Assembly: GCA_027625915.1 (NCBI GenBank)
Contig: JANTQA010000060.1
Coordinates: 3,596,001 to 3,660,000 of the forward strand
DNA: 64,000 nt
Source of the DNA: Anaeramoeba flamelloides
Lineage: Eukaryota; Metamonada; Anaeramoebidae
Direction: 5' to 3'
The notes beneath the pieces were generated by a model. It searched no databases and had not been told where the DNA came from. It saw nothing but the letters and a program-made list of their open reading frames with translations. Position numbers and translations under genes: made by a program. This document shows positions 1 to 10,700 of this stretch, piece by piece. Position 1 is the first letter of the stretch. Every line of letters starts with the position of its first letter.

Positions 1-1340
1 ATTTTTGAAATTAAGGTTGATTTTTAAATTTGCTTTTACAAGTTTGAAATGATCTCAAATCTATATTGCGTTGAAAATCCCCAAAAGCCATTTTTTTGTA
101 ATTATTTTTTCTGTTATTTTCAATTTTCCTTTTCATTGAAAAAGAAAAAAAAAAAGTCTGCATGAAAAGGTAAAGATGACAAAAAAAGTTTTTTTTTGTC
201 CAATTTCTTCTGTGTAAAAATTTTTTGTGAGAAGTGAAAGTGAAATAACACAATTACTCAACTCCTTCAAGGGTGGGAACACAGTCCTTAAAAAATGATT
301 TTAAGATTGAAAATTTTCAAATTTAAATTTTTTTCTTCTAATATCTAGGCAAAAGCTTTAAAAAGATGTAATTCACCCATTATATCTAGGCCCTTTTGAC
401 TTGGAAATAATTTATATTTTTTAATTTCATTTTGAAATTATTGAAAAGTCTGAATGTTCATAAAATCAAAATTTTACTTTAACTGGTAGTATCCACATGA
501 TTTTTAATATTATTCTAGTTTACTTTGACTGAATTGATTCTTGTAAAAGAATTTTGATCGAACTTGTAACCTAATCAAAAAAATCGATTTTTTATTTTGC
601 CTTCTTTTGTTTGAAAATTTCTATTAATTTTTGTCTAAGAAATGATTACCCTCAAAATTCCAAAACAAATCTTAAATTTTTCAATATTTTAACTTTCCCA
701 CAATTATCAATCACTTAAATCATTTTTATTGGTTAAAATATTGTCTTTCAACCCTTACTGATTCTAAAATCTCGTTATTCTAGAAATAATATCAGTTTGA
801 GAAATAAATGTCGGTTTTGATAACAACTTGATTTTTTACCAAAGAAATAGAAAGACAAATAAAAAATAATCTTCAACTAAAACTAAACACACTCCTATCA
901 GTCTCCAAGAAAGTTGAAGACATGACTGAATAATTTTACTTGATCAAAGAAAAAAATAACTCAATGCTTGTGATCAATCAAAATTGACCAACACAGCTAA
1001 ATCTAAGTGAACAAAATTTTGGTTTGAATCAGAATAATCCAACAAAATATTTTGAAGAAAAAGTCTTATTTTTTTAAGTTTTTTATTTTGATAACTTTTT
1101 TTCAAATAAAAAAGCTTAACCAAAAACTTATTTGGAAGTAAAAATTCCGATTTTGAACTGGCAAACTCTTTTTTTTTTCTTCAACACCAAAAATTTTCGA
1201 CTCCTTCAATTCAGAACTGAACCGAAAAGAAAAGAAGCAGAGAAAAACAATCTACCAATTGATCAAAAAATAATTTCCTTCAATAAAAGATCAACTTTCA
1301 AGAACTAACGTTTTTCTGTTTCACAGAAAGCAATTTTACC
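1..1340. other. Non-coding region upstream of the ankyrin gene
   Basis: No convincing coding exon is visible on either strand; the base composition is almost pure A/T with homopolymer runs. About 300-410 resembles 4255-4340 and 46985-47080 (shared TCTTCTAAT...CTTTAAA...TGACTGG-like order), so it is a fragment of a dispersed repeat. Just before the ankyrin start, a pyrimidine-rich stretch ends in TTTCACAG at 1319-1326 (followed by AAAGC), which looks like a splice acceptor. The gene may therefore have an intron in its 5' leader. Confidence 0.5.
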
Positions 1341-2561
1341 ATGGAACAAATTTTAAGTCAAGATGAAATCAATCTCTTAAAATGGGGTAAATTGGAACTT
1401 GTTGAAGATTATTTCAACAAGTCAAATTTTATACGATTAAAAACAAATCAATTTCTCTCGATCAAGATTGTGTCGCAATGGAACAACGATTGTGGTGTCT
1501 TAAGTTGGCTGATTTCCAGTTTGTTGGGATCTGATCAAAATGATCAAAATGATCAAAATACATTATTGTGTGCGCCAACCCTCAAGGTAAACCCTAACTT
1601 CAAAAACTCCCAAGGCGACACACCATTACATTTGCTCTGCAAATCAACAGAAGCCAATGGCCTAACACTTGGTCTCTTAATTGCACATGGCTGTAATGTA
1701 AACATTGTGAACAATCTTGGCGAGTCACCACTCCATATCTTATGTTCCAGATCTGAGCACAAGAGAGCCAATTATTCCATAGCTCTCGAAAAAATCCAAG
1801 TCTTATTGCATTGGAAAGCGAATCCAAACAAAGGAAACTTGTCTGGTGAAACGCCATTACATTTCTTGTTTTCTCAAGACATTCAAACCAAGCAATTTGT
1901 CAAATTTAGAATTTTGGTTTTTAAATTGTTTCTCAAATACGGTTTTGATCTCAAAACAAAAAATAATTCTGGTGAAACAATACTTCATAACTACTGTTTC
2001 CACTGTGGTGAATTTTCTACTTTAAAGATCTTGATGCCGCAATTCTCAAAAATTCTCAATTGTCAAACAGATGATTGCAAAAACACTTGTTTGCATGCCC
2101 TAACTTTATATAACCCAAATCCCAAATCAATTAATTTACTTTTATCTAATGGCGCAGACCTGTCTCTCCAAAATTCAGATGGGGAAACACCACTTCATTG
2201 CTTGATAAACTCTGTTCCACATCAAGACATCTTGCAAAATTTAATTCCAAAATTTATCAACCAAATCAATATCCAAGATATGATGGGATCGTCACCCTTC
2301 CATTTGATATGTTTAAACTCATTTAATTATCCACAGACATTACTAAACCTTTTATCTAATCCCAAAATAGATTATTTCTTGGAAAATTATAAAGGAAACA
2401 ATATGATGCATCTATTATGTTTCACAGTAAATGCTAATTTCAAATTAATTGAAATCGCAAATAGTAAAACAGACTTTAAGTTGTTAAATAACACAAATAA
2501 CAAAAACCAAACACCTTTATATTTTATTGTAAATTCATTACTCAGAATATTTAAATATTAA
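1341..2561 (+). CDS. Ankyrin-repeat protein
   Basis: A single uninterrupted frame of 406 codons, ATG at 1341 and TAA at 2559, clearly richer in G+C than its flanks. The first 60 or so residues are unique; from about residue 85 to the end there are some eight ankyrin-type repeats. They show the TPLH signature or variants (GDTPLHLLC, GESPLHILC, GETPLHFLF, GETILHNYC, KNTCLHALT, GETPLHCLI, GSSPFHLIC, GNNMMHLLC), each followed by a second helix and often an N/D-rich turn such as GADLSLQN. The spacing is longer than the canonical 33 residues, with extra residues between helices. Ankyrin repeats bind other proteins; no catalytic domain, membrane segment or signal peptide is seen, so a scaffold or adaptor role is only an inference. 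A splice acceptor-like TTTCACAG 15 bases upstream suggests a 5' UTR intron. Start choice: first ATG in an open frame. Confidence 0.9.
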   Translation: MEQILSQDEINLLKWGKLELVEDYFNKSNFIRLKTNQFLSIKIVSQWNNDCGVLSWLISSLLGSDQNDQNDQNTLLCAPTLKVNPNFKNSQGDTPLHLLCKSTEANGLTLGLLIAHGCNVNIVNNLGESPLHILCSRSEHKRANYSIALEKIQVLLHWKANPNKGNLSGETPLHFLFSQDIQTKQFVKFRILVFKLFLKYGFDLKTKNNSGETILHNYCFHCGEFSTLKILMPQFSKILNCQTDDCKNTCLHALTLYNPNPKSINLLLSNGADLSLQNSDGETPLHCLINSVPHQDILQNLIPKFINQINIQDMMGSSPFHLICLNSFNYPQTLLNLLSNPKIDYFLENYKGNNMMHLLCFTVNANFKLIEIANSKTDFKLLNNTNNKNQTPLYFIVNSLLRIFKY

Positions 2562-3640
2562 AATAATTGTTTTTAGAAAAAAAAATCTTCAGTTTTTGTT
2601 TGTTTTTGTATAATAAAAATTATTGAATATATTTTTTTTTAAAGATTCATTGTTTTTTAATTTAGTAAAAATTTTTTCAAAATACTATTTTAAATTATTA
2701 ATTATATTTTTTTCAGAAAAAAAAATTTGAGTCATAGATTTTCAAGGGTTCATAGTTTTAAAATTTTCATTTCAAAAATTCAAAATCTTCTGTTACTACA
2801 GAAAAATTTAAAACCATAAAAACTAATTAATTAATCAGTCTTTTACAACAAGAGAATATTTTCAGATATTTTGCTGATGATATTCTCTACTTACAAATTT
2901 TGTAGATGCCAAGAATAAAAAAAAAAAATTATGATTGACTAAGAAACCCAGAATAGAATATTTTTTTTGAGAGATTAAATTTTTTTTTTTCATTTTTATA
3001 TGAAATTGGAAAATATTAAATTCATTTTATTTCATAAATTATAAAACTTTTTTACTCCATTTATTACCATTTTCATCATTCTTAGATAATAAATAGTCTT
3101 TTTTTCTTGAATGTTAATCTCAAGATTTTTATCTTTTTTGAAATATATTTTTTTGTTAACCAAAAATTGATTTATTCAATATATGAAGTATATTAGTATT
3201 GATTTAAGAAGGATAGTTATTACTATTAAAGTTTTTGATTCATATCACAAATTTTACTCAGAAAATGATGTTTTTGTTATAAGATGAAATTTGATTTTTC
3301 AAAATAATATTTTCTAAAAGATAATTTCCAATTTTGCAATTTTATTTAAAAAAATTCGAAAATCATATTGTTTTTTTCCAAAAATGATTTAAATTCTTCT
3401 AATAATTCTTTTGAATGAAACTAAGCAATCCTTTAAAATAAATATTTTTGCAATTTTTTTTCATTTTTCAAACATTAGAAAAAGAATTTACTAAAAAGTT
3501 TACAGAATAATAATAAAATTACTGATAAAATCAGATTTTTCTTGATAAATTTTATTTAAAATTTTATAAATTTTTCATTTATTTAATCTCTTCTATCTCA
3601 ATTAGTTTTATTTACATATATTTAAATTGAAATATTAATC
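2562..3640. other. Intergenic, no gene seen
   Basis: A/T-rich DNA downstream of the ankyrin gene with no open frame of interest and no RNA gene recognised. The first 60 bases after the stop contain T-rich and AATAAA-like stretches (TAATAAAAAT near 2610) that could serve as the polyadenylation region. Confidence 0.4.
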
Positions 3641-3644
3641 ATGA

Positions 3645-4335
3645 AATATAAACTTTGTTTCAGTCAAAAATGATTAACATTTTATTCAAATATCAAATAT
3701 TTTTTATAATTGACCTTTGTAAAACAAAAAAGAAATAAGTTGAAAAAAAGTGTCAAAGAATATTTGATATCTACCTGAAATAAAACTGATAAATAAATAG
3801 AGTTTCTTAAAAATTGAAAAATCAAAATCTTAGGTCCCCATAAACAAAAACAAACATGTTCATTTTGATCTTATATTGAAGATCAAAAAAAAAATAGGAA
3901 ACATTTTTAACTTCATTTTCCATACTTTTCTTTTAGAAATCAAGTCCCCAAACGAATTGTGTTAGTATTTGAGGTCTATATTTGAAAAAGGAAATGAAAA
4001 TGCTATTAAAATTTTTCACATTTATTAAACAAATTTCAGGATCAAAGATACAATAAAATTCCAATAGAAATAAAGAAGATTTCTATACAAACATTTTCAC
4101 TATTTCAATAACATGTGAATAACACACTTTTACCAAGTGGCTATAGTCTTACTATAAAAGATATTTTATAAATGGATAATGTGTAAAAAAAAAATTCGAA
4201 AAAAAAAAGAGAAAGAAAACAAATGATTTAAATTTTGAAAATTTCCAAAATAAATTTTTTCTTCTTACAATATCGATTAAAATCCTTTAAAAGTATATAT
4301 TTTACTCTATATTAACTGGGCCACTATTGACTGGA
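3645..4335 (+). repeat. Dispersed repeat shared with 46.55-47.08 kb
   Basis: The stretch starting AAACTTTGTTTCAGT at about 3650 aligns with 46553 onward in the SEC22 intron, in the same orientation. Shared landmarks are AAACTTTGTTTCAGT, TGTTCATTTTGATCTT, AAATTCCAATAGAAAT, TTTCACT.TTTCAATAACAT and TTTTTTCTTCT followed by GACTGGAAAAT or GGCTGGAAAAT. A short piece of it also lies near 300-410. No protein is encoded; the nature of the element is unknown. Confidence 0.6.
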
Positions 4336-4341
4336 AAATGA

Positions 4342-5558
4342 TTAAGGAAGTAAGTACATTTTACCATTTTGAAAATTTTTAATTGTGTTAACATTACTGG
4401 AAAATATTTTTTTGAGTTCCACAAGATATTGAAACTTTGAAACCAAAATACCATTCGCTAGTCTATTCGTGAAAAGAAAAAGAATCAAAGTAATTCAGAG
4501 TTGAATCTTAAATTTTTCAATTTTTTGAACATTTTTTTTGATTCAATTTTAGTTTTATTAATTTTGGTTTTGGATCTAGAGATGTGTTTATACGAACGAT
4601 TGAAATTAATCAAACAGTAAAATAAAAAAATATACCCAAAAAGGTGTGTATTTGAAACAAATATTTTCTTTTAGAAGACCAAACACGAAATATCACCCTT
4701 CCAAATAAATTTGTTGAAATCAAGAATGAAAAAATAAAAAAACAATAAAAGTCTATTTTTGAAGATTGGTTTACTTTATGTTCTTAGTTTGTATGAATAG
4801 AAACACTTTTTTTGCTTGAATTATTCGACCCATTAACATTTATTATTATTTTAAAAAAGACTTTTTTTGACAAATTTGCTTTCAAAATTCTTTTTTAAAA
4901 TATTTTTATCAAACCATGTTAAAACAAAGAATACTATTTCAAAAATTAAAATAAAGAGAGTTGAATTCTTGGAATCAAAAAAAAGTTACAAAAGATTCAA
5001 ATCAAAAAAAAAAGAAAAATTTAGAAAAAAATTTAATCAGATTCAGAATTTTTTTGAGATCTCTTTTTAATGGAAAATAAATAATTATAAAATCAAACTA
5101 ATTTGTCCAATAAACCTTTATTCTCAAGAAGAATTTATAAATCTCTGATTTTCTGAACTAAAACTAGAATTAGATGAATTAAATGAAAATAGGATTTTAA
5201 AATTCATTTTGGAAAATTCTTTAGAAATCAACAGTAATTTTTTTTAAAAAAATTTTCCAAACAAAATTATTTTCATAAAGAATTAAAAAAAAAAAACAAA
5301 TAAAGAAATAAGTAATTGTGTCAAATATTATAGATAAGAACAAGAAATAAAATATTTTTATTTATTTTTTCTTAATCAATTTTTTCATTTTTTTAATTTT
5401 GGTTTTTTTATTTGGTATGAAAATATCTTATACTAGGAGATATTCCACTTCAGTATTTATGAAAATATCAATTTATTTCGCTAAAGAAATTATTTGAAGA
5501 ATTCAGTTTCACATAAATGGTGGCACCCAAAAAATGAAAAATATACTTACCCCCTTAA
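4342..5558. mobile_element. TTAA-flanked inverted-repeat element
   Basis: Both ends carry TTAA followed inward by a related sequence: left TTAAGGAAGTAAGTACATTT, right (read inward on the opposite strand) TTAAGGGGGTAAGTATATTT. The body matches, in reverse orientation, most of 29493-31925: for example GGATCTAGAGATGTGTTTAT at 4573 is the complement of a segment near 31680, and the stretch around 4900-5050 is the complement of about 30030-30170. This is a non-autonomous DNA transposon of about 1.2 kb. The TTAA flanks fit piggyBac-like target choice, but the terminal GG(G) is not the usual piggyBac CCY, so the superfamily is open. The 67-codon frame at 4867 is not convincing as a gene. Confidence 0.65.
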
Positions 5559-7506
5559 ATAATAGTTTTTTTTTTTCAAATCAAGGATTTCTACTAATAT
5601 AAAAATAAAAATAAGTTAGAATTTCAAGAATTTATTCAATTCTTGATAAAAAGCATAGATTACATTTTTTTATTTTATATTGGAAACATTTCTATTTTGG
5701 ATTTCAAAAAATAGACTCAAATTAATAAATTGTTTAAAGGGAGTTAACTCATCCATTTCATAAACTAAACATTATTTACAAAAAAAAAATTAAGGATCCT
5801 AACAAGATTTCATTCTAAACTCCATTTCACTCAAAGTTACTCAGCCAAAAATAAAAAAGTCACTTTATTTTAAGAATCAACCAAACTCGGATTGCTTAGA
5901 AATATGAGAAATAATAAAATTCGTATTAAAGTCAATAATCATCAAAGAAAAGCCTGAATTAATCATAAATTTCAAAAAAAAAAAAAAGTTAAAAAATTTT
6001 TATGGGCTCCTTTTCATTGGAACGTCTCGTTCAAAATTCTCAATTTTTTTAGAAAATTAAAATTTTTAACAATAAAATTTTTTACTTTAAAATATATGAA
6101 TTTTAAAAGAATATACAAAGCCTAACTTTTCTTAATGTTTATTTTGAGTTTCAAGCATTTTCTTTTTTCAAATTAACTTTTTAAAAATAAAAAGAAAAGA
6201 AGAAAAAGAAATTTGAAAATTAAAAAAAAATAAAAAAAAAAGCGAAAAGCAAAATACAAGAAATTATAAATTTGATGAAATAAGAAAAAATGAACCGATA
6301 TAAAATTTGAAAATTTATCTTGAGAACATCAATAGTTTAAATTTATATGATATATTCTATTTTTTTCAATAAAAATATGTCTCTTTGACTGAAAAAGAGT
6401 TTATTTATATTTAGATATTTTTGAAAAAATAATTTATACCTTCGAAATTTAATTCTAATTTTTTATGATATAATCATTATCATTTTAATATTTTTTTCTC
6501 GTTATAACTATTTTAAAAAGGTCGATATTATTTTTAGATAGTTAGAATTAATATTTTTTGATATTTTTCTATTTCAAAAAAAGGATAAGAAGCCTCCTAA
6601 TGGCTCGGGAAAAAAGGGGGAACTTTTTCAGTACTCGAATTCATTTGCAAAAAAATTTTGAAATAATTATAATTAAATAAAACTATTCCTTAAATAATGC
6701 TTTATTTGTTAAAGATAAATAAAATTATTGAATTTGATCTTTTTCATACATTTTTTTTATTTTTTTTCAATAGAATCTAGATTTCATTCTGATTTACAAA
6801 AACACTATAAAATTTAAAATGTTAAGAAAGAAATTATTTTTTCACTCTTTGAATTAAATTTACCTGGATTGTGTATATCAAAATATTTTCTATAATGTGT
6901 CATGTTGAAATTCATCTTTTAATACCTTAGAAGGAAAATATATGGATGGACATTATATTATATTTATTAAATTATCTACAGTAATATTAAAAAAAGTAGA
7001 GAAATTTAAAACCATGAAAAAATGAAGTGAATTTAAAATATCAACTACAAAATTAGAGTAAATAGACAACTATTTTATCTTTGTCTTGGAAAATTGAATT
7101 AGTTAGATTGAAATTTTCTTTTAATTTGTTATTTTAACAAGTTTTATTTGTGAGAGAAACCAACAACCAAAATTTAAAAACATAATCAGATTAAAACTTA
7201 TCATTACAAGTCCTCCTAAACTTGTTTAAAATATTTTGTCCATTCAATTTATAATTGTTATAGGTGTCATCAATTCTCATGTAACCTTAAAAAAACAATC
7301 ATCAAAAATAATTTCAAAAGCATAACCAGTTAAAAACAAATTAAATTCTTTATCGATCAATTTGAAAACAAACTCTGGGATTAACAACCATCTATATTTC
7401 TCATCTATTACCAAATCTTTTTTCAGTCCCAAAAATATGATTTTTACTTTTATTTTTTGCAAATTCCTTTTTCTTTTTTTAATTGATCCAATTTTCATAA
7501 AATTGT
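5559..7506. other. Intergenic region with one repeat fragment
   Basis: Nothing that looks coding before the BEACH 5' exon. About 5818-6045 is a diverged copy of the repeat also seen at 41046-41400, 45380-45725 and 62590-62810: shared TCCATTTCACTCAAA, CAGCCAAAAAT, AAGAATCA.CCAAAC, ATAATAAAATTC and TTCATTGGAAC. The rest is A/T-rich with no feature I can name. Confidence 0.5.
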
Positions 7507-7755
7507 ATGAGTATGTTTGGGTTTTTCAGCCTCAAGGTATGATCTCTTTTGTTCTCTTCTTTTTTTTCTTGAACCCTTTTCTTATTTTTTTTCTTCTTAT
7601 CCCTTTTAGGACGGCTCTACAAAAGAAATTAAGAAACTATGGAGCCAATATAACAAAGAAAAAAACAAATTGAAACAAAAGAAGATTCTTTCACAGATTG
7701 TTTCACAATTTTACCAGAGTTTTTGCAAACCAAAAACAAAACCAAACTCAACCAA
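7507..7755 (+). CDS. Putative 5' exons 1 and 2 of the BEACH gene
   Basis: Exon 1 (7507-7536) encodes MSMFGFFSLK and ends CTCAAG before GTATGATC. A 73 bp intron ends in a pyrimidine tract CTTATCCCTTTTAG at 7609. Exon 2 (7610-7755) begins DGSTKEIKKLWSQYNKE and continues KILSQIVSQFYQSFCK. This resembles the start of WDFY3 (a helix with a LRRLF-like motif, then a E/K-rich turn, then LPVFNRVF). Read straight on, the frame meets TGA at 7760, but a donor GTACTG at 7756 leaves two bases of a codon, exactly the phase accepted by the TTATTATTCAG acceptor at 11724. The alternative is a tiny stand-alone 60-residue protein ending at 7762. Extra small exons in the next intron cannot be excluded. Confidence 0.6.
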
Positions 7756-10700
7756 GTACTGAATTTTTTTTTATTATTTTTTCTTTGTGTTTATTTCTTT
7801 TTTTTTTTTTTTTTTTTTGTCTTCTTAAAAAGTATTCCAACTTGAGTGAAATTTATTTGGAATGTTTCTCTTTTATTTTTTTGATGACAAACATTCGTTT
7901 ATTTGGACTAATATTACTTTTTTGTTTATGCCAAAACAAAAAAATTCTACTTTTCTTTTTTGTCACTACCCTATTTTTTTATTTTAAATTATGGTTAAAA
8001 ACAAACACACCTTATTTTCAGACTTTATGAAAAGAAAATGTTTCATTGAAACTGTCTTTTACTTTTTGAAAACTTTTGTTTTGGATCAATTTCCCCAACC
8101 TAACAAAAACAAATTAAACACAAATTTCAAAAAACAAAATCGAAAATTCCAACTAACAATCCCTGTCGCTTGGTTTTAAATTAAAAAATGTCCTGAAAAT
8201 TTTTAAAACGTTCTAAAAACAAAGAAAATCTCAAAAAAAAAAAGAAAATATAACTTCCCAAAAAGCTATTTTTAAAAAGAAATTAATGAAATGATTTTAA
8301 AAAGTGTTGATTAAACGATTTCTTTTTGAGACTTTGAAATCAAATCTTGAGAAGTTCTTTTCATAACCTTTTGTGGGCAATTTATTGTTTCAAAATATCT
8401 TAAACTTCTGAATGATGAATTTTGTTTTTTCTTTTTCCTCTAAAGAGCTGCTAATTGTTTGGAAGAAAAATTATCATTTTTCCACCAATTTTCTTACTGA
8501 CTTTCTTGAACCCAAACTTTGGTTATGATTCTCAAATTCAATCAACTTTATTTTAAGTACCTTGTGTTCAACAGACCATGTTTTTTTGGATCTATTTGTT
8601 TTTTCAAAAATTTAAAAATTGTCGAGATCAATAATTGCTGGTGTTTTTTTTGTAAAAGTAGCTTTATTTTTTAAAAAGTTTTGCAATAATTACCTATTTT
8701 GTGTTTTATCAAAAATATGAACTGGAAATTGGACAGACACATTGGTAAACCTTTATTATGAACAATAAACCTTTTTAAAAAATCTGAAAATAACTTGTAA
8801 ACATAAAAAGAAAAAAAAAACATTTTGGTATAATTTCCTTTTTACCTGAAATCAGAGAGCTATTTTTCTCGAAAAATAATTCCCTTACATCAAATAAAAT
8901 ACCAAAAAAATGTAAAAAATGAAACGTTACATCATAAAAACAAAAGGACTTTAAAACCTATATTAAAAAAACCACACAATTATTTAAAATACTTACAAAG
9001 CAAAATCCTTAAAACAACAGTTTTTTTTACAAAATTTCAAAAGCAACATTTAAGGTTTACAATCCCTGGAATTTGAAAAAAAAATTATCTTGTGTAGGGT
9101 GTAATGACTTGTTAATTTGGTTTTTAACTGATCGATCTTGTGCTTGGTATAGGTTTTAATAGTGGTTCAAAATGACAATTTTGTACAATTTATTTTTTGT
9201 TTCCAAAATCTAAATTGAAGAGTGTAAGATTAATAGGTTGGTATCAGTATTAAAGAATAGATTATTTTTGCAAATTATTTCTCAAATATTGAAAATAAAC
9301 TATCTTTCAAAATAATTGGCCATTAAAAATCAAATTTTAAATAAAAATATTTTTAATAATTGAATTTATCTATTATAATATAAAAATTTCGATTTTAATA
9401 TTCAATACTATACTCAAGAGATATTTATTTTTTGTATAAAAATAAAAGAAAAAGAAATAAAAAAAAACTGTTAAAAAAAATTGGTACATTTATTTTGAAA
9501 GAAGCATTACATAAAAAATAGAAAATTTAAAAAAATTAAAAAAACCCATTTATCGATTCTCCTTCCATTTGAATAACTAAATCTAATCTCTTTTTCATAT
9601 TTGAAACCAAATTTTTCATTAATTCATCTGTTACTTCTTTCCAATTTTTCATTTTCATTTTCCATTTTAACAAAACACTATCAAAAAAATAAAAAAGAGA
9701 AAAAATGATTTATTTGCAAACTTTTCATTGTGAGAGGAAAAACTTCAAAATGATACAAAAGCAATTCATTATTCAAATGTAAGATGGGTCATTTATTAGG
9801 AAATTTAGTTTACTTTTTTGTCAATTAACTTAATTAAAAAAAAAATTGTTTTTTAAAAAGCTCCAAATAAAACCAAACCTAATTAAAAATTTCAATCAAA
9901 AACCCAAAAACCACATTTTATTATAACTTAAGTTACAGCCAATTAATCTTACACTCGTCAATTCGGATTTTGGAAAAAAATAAAATAAATTGTCAAAAAT
10001 TGTCATTTTGAACCACTATTAAAACCTATACCAAGCACAAGATCGATCAGTTAAAAACCATATTAACAAGTCATTACACCCTAAGCAAGATAATCTTTTT
10101 TCAAATTTCGGGGATTGTAAACCTTAAATTTATTGAAAAATATTGATAAATTCAAATTTATTTTATTAAATTTTTCGTTCAATTACCATTTTTGAAATCA
10201 ATTAACTCAACAAATAAAAAAACTCAAGAGAAAGAAATTTTTGAAAGTCAAGTCAATTTTATAAAGTTTCTTTAGATTTAAACTTTATAATGCATTAATC
10301 AAAGCTTGTGTAAACAAATTTGAAAAATTATAATGAATTAAAAATTTTCAGATATTTCTTTGAATTTATCAGTAATAAAACACAATAACACAAGTTATTT
10401 CACATACTGTACTATCCAAATTTTATGTTCCCTGTGGGGGTTGGAATACAAAATACAAGACAATAAAATGATTTAATAGCTAGTAAATTAAAGAAAAACA
10501 AAAATATTCCAAATTTGGGGTTGTTTTATGAAAATTAAAAAATATCAAACCATTTATTGATCCTAAAACTTTTCGAAATTCATCAACAAAACAAGGCAAA
10601 ATTAAAAATTGGTTTTGTTTACCCAGTACTGAAAAGGTAACTTCTCTTTATCTGCAAAAAGTATATTGTTACCCTCATTCTAAACTCTATAACACTTAAA

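Noticed and set aside
1553-1857. Minus-strand frames opposite the ankyrin gene
   Set aside because: The plus frame has regular ankyrin repeats; the minus frames show no domain.
7507-7762. A stand-alone 60-residue two-exon gene ending at TGA 7760
   Set aside because: Possible, but the GTACTG donor just before the stop, the exact phase match at 11725 and the WDFY3-like N-terminus make it more likely the start of the BEACH gene.
7698-8179. Two overlapping plus-strand frames after the BEACH 5' exons
   Set aside because: T-rich, F/L-dominated translation with no domain; they fall within a repeat-containing intron.
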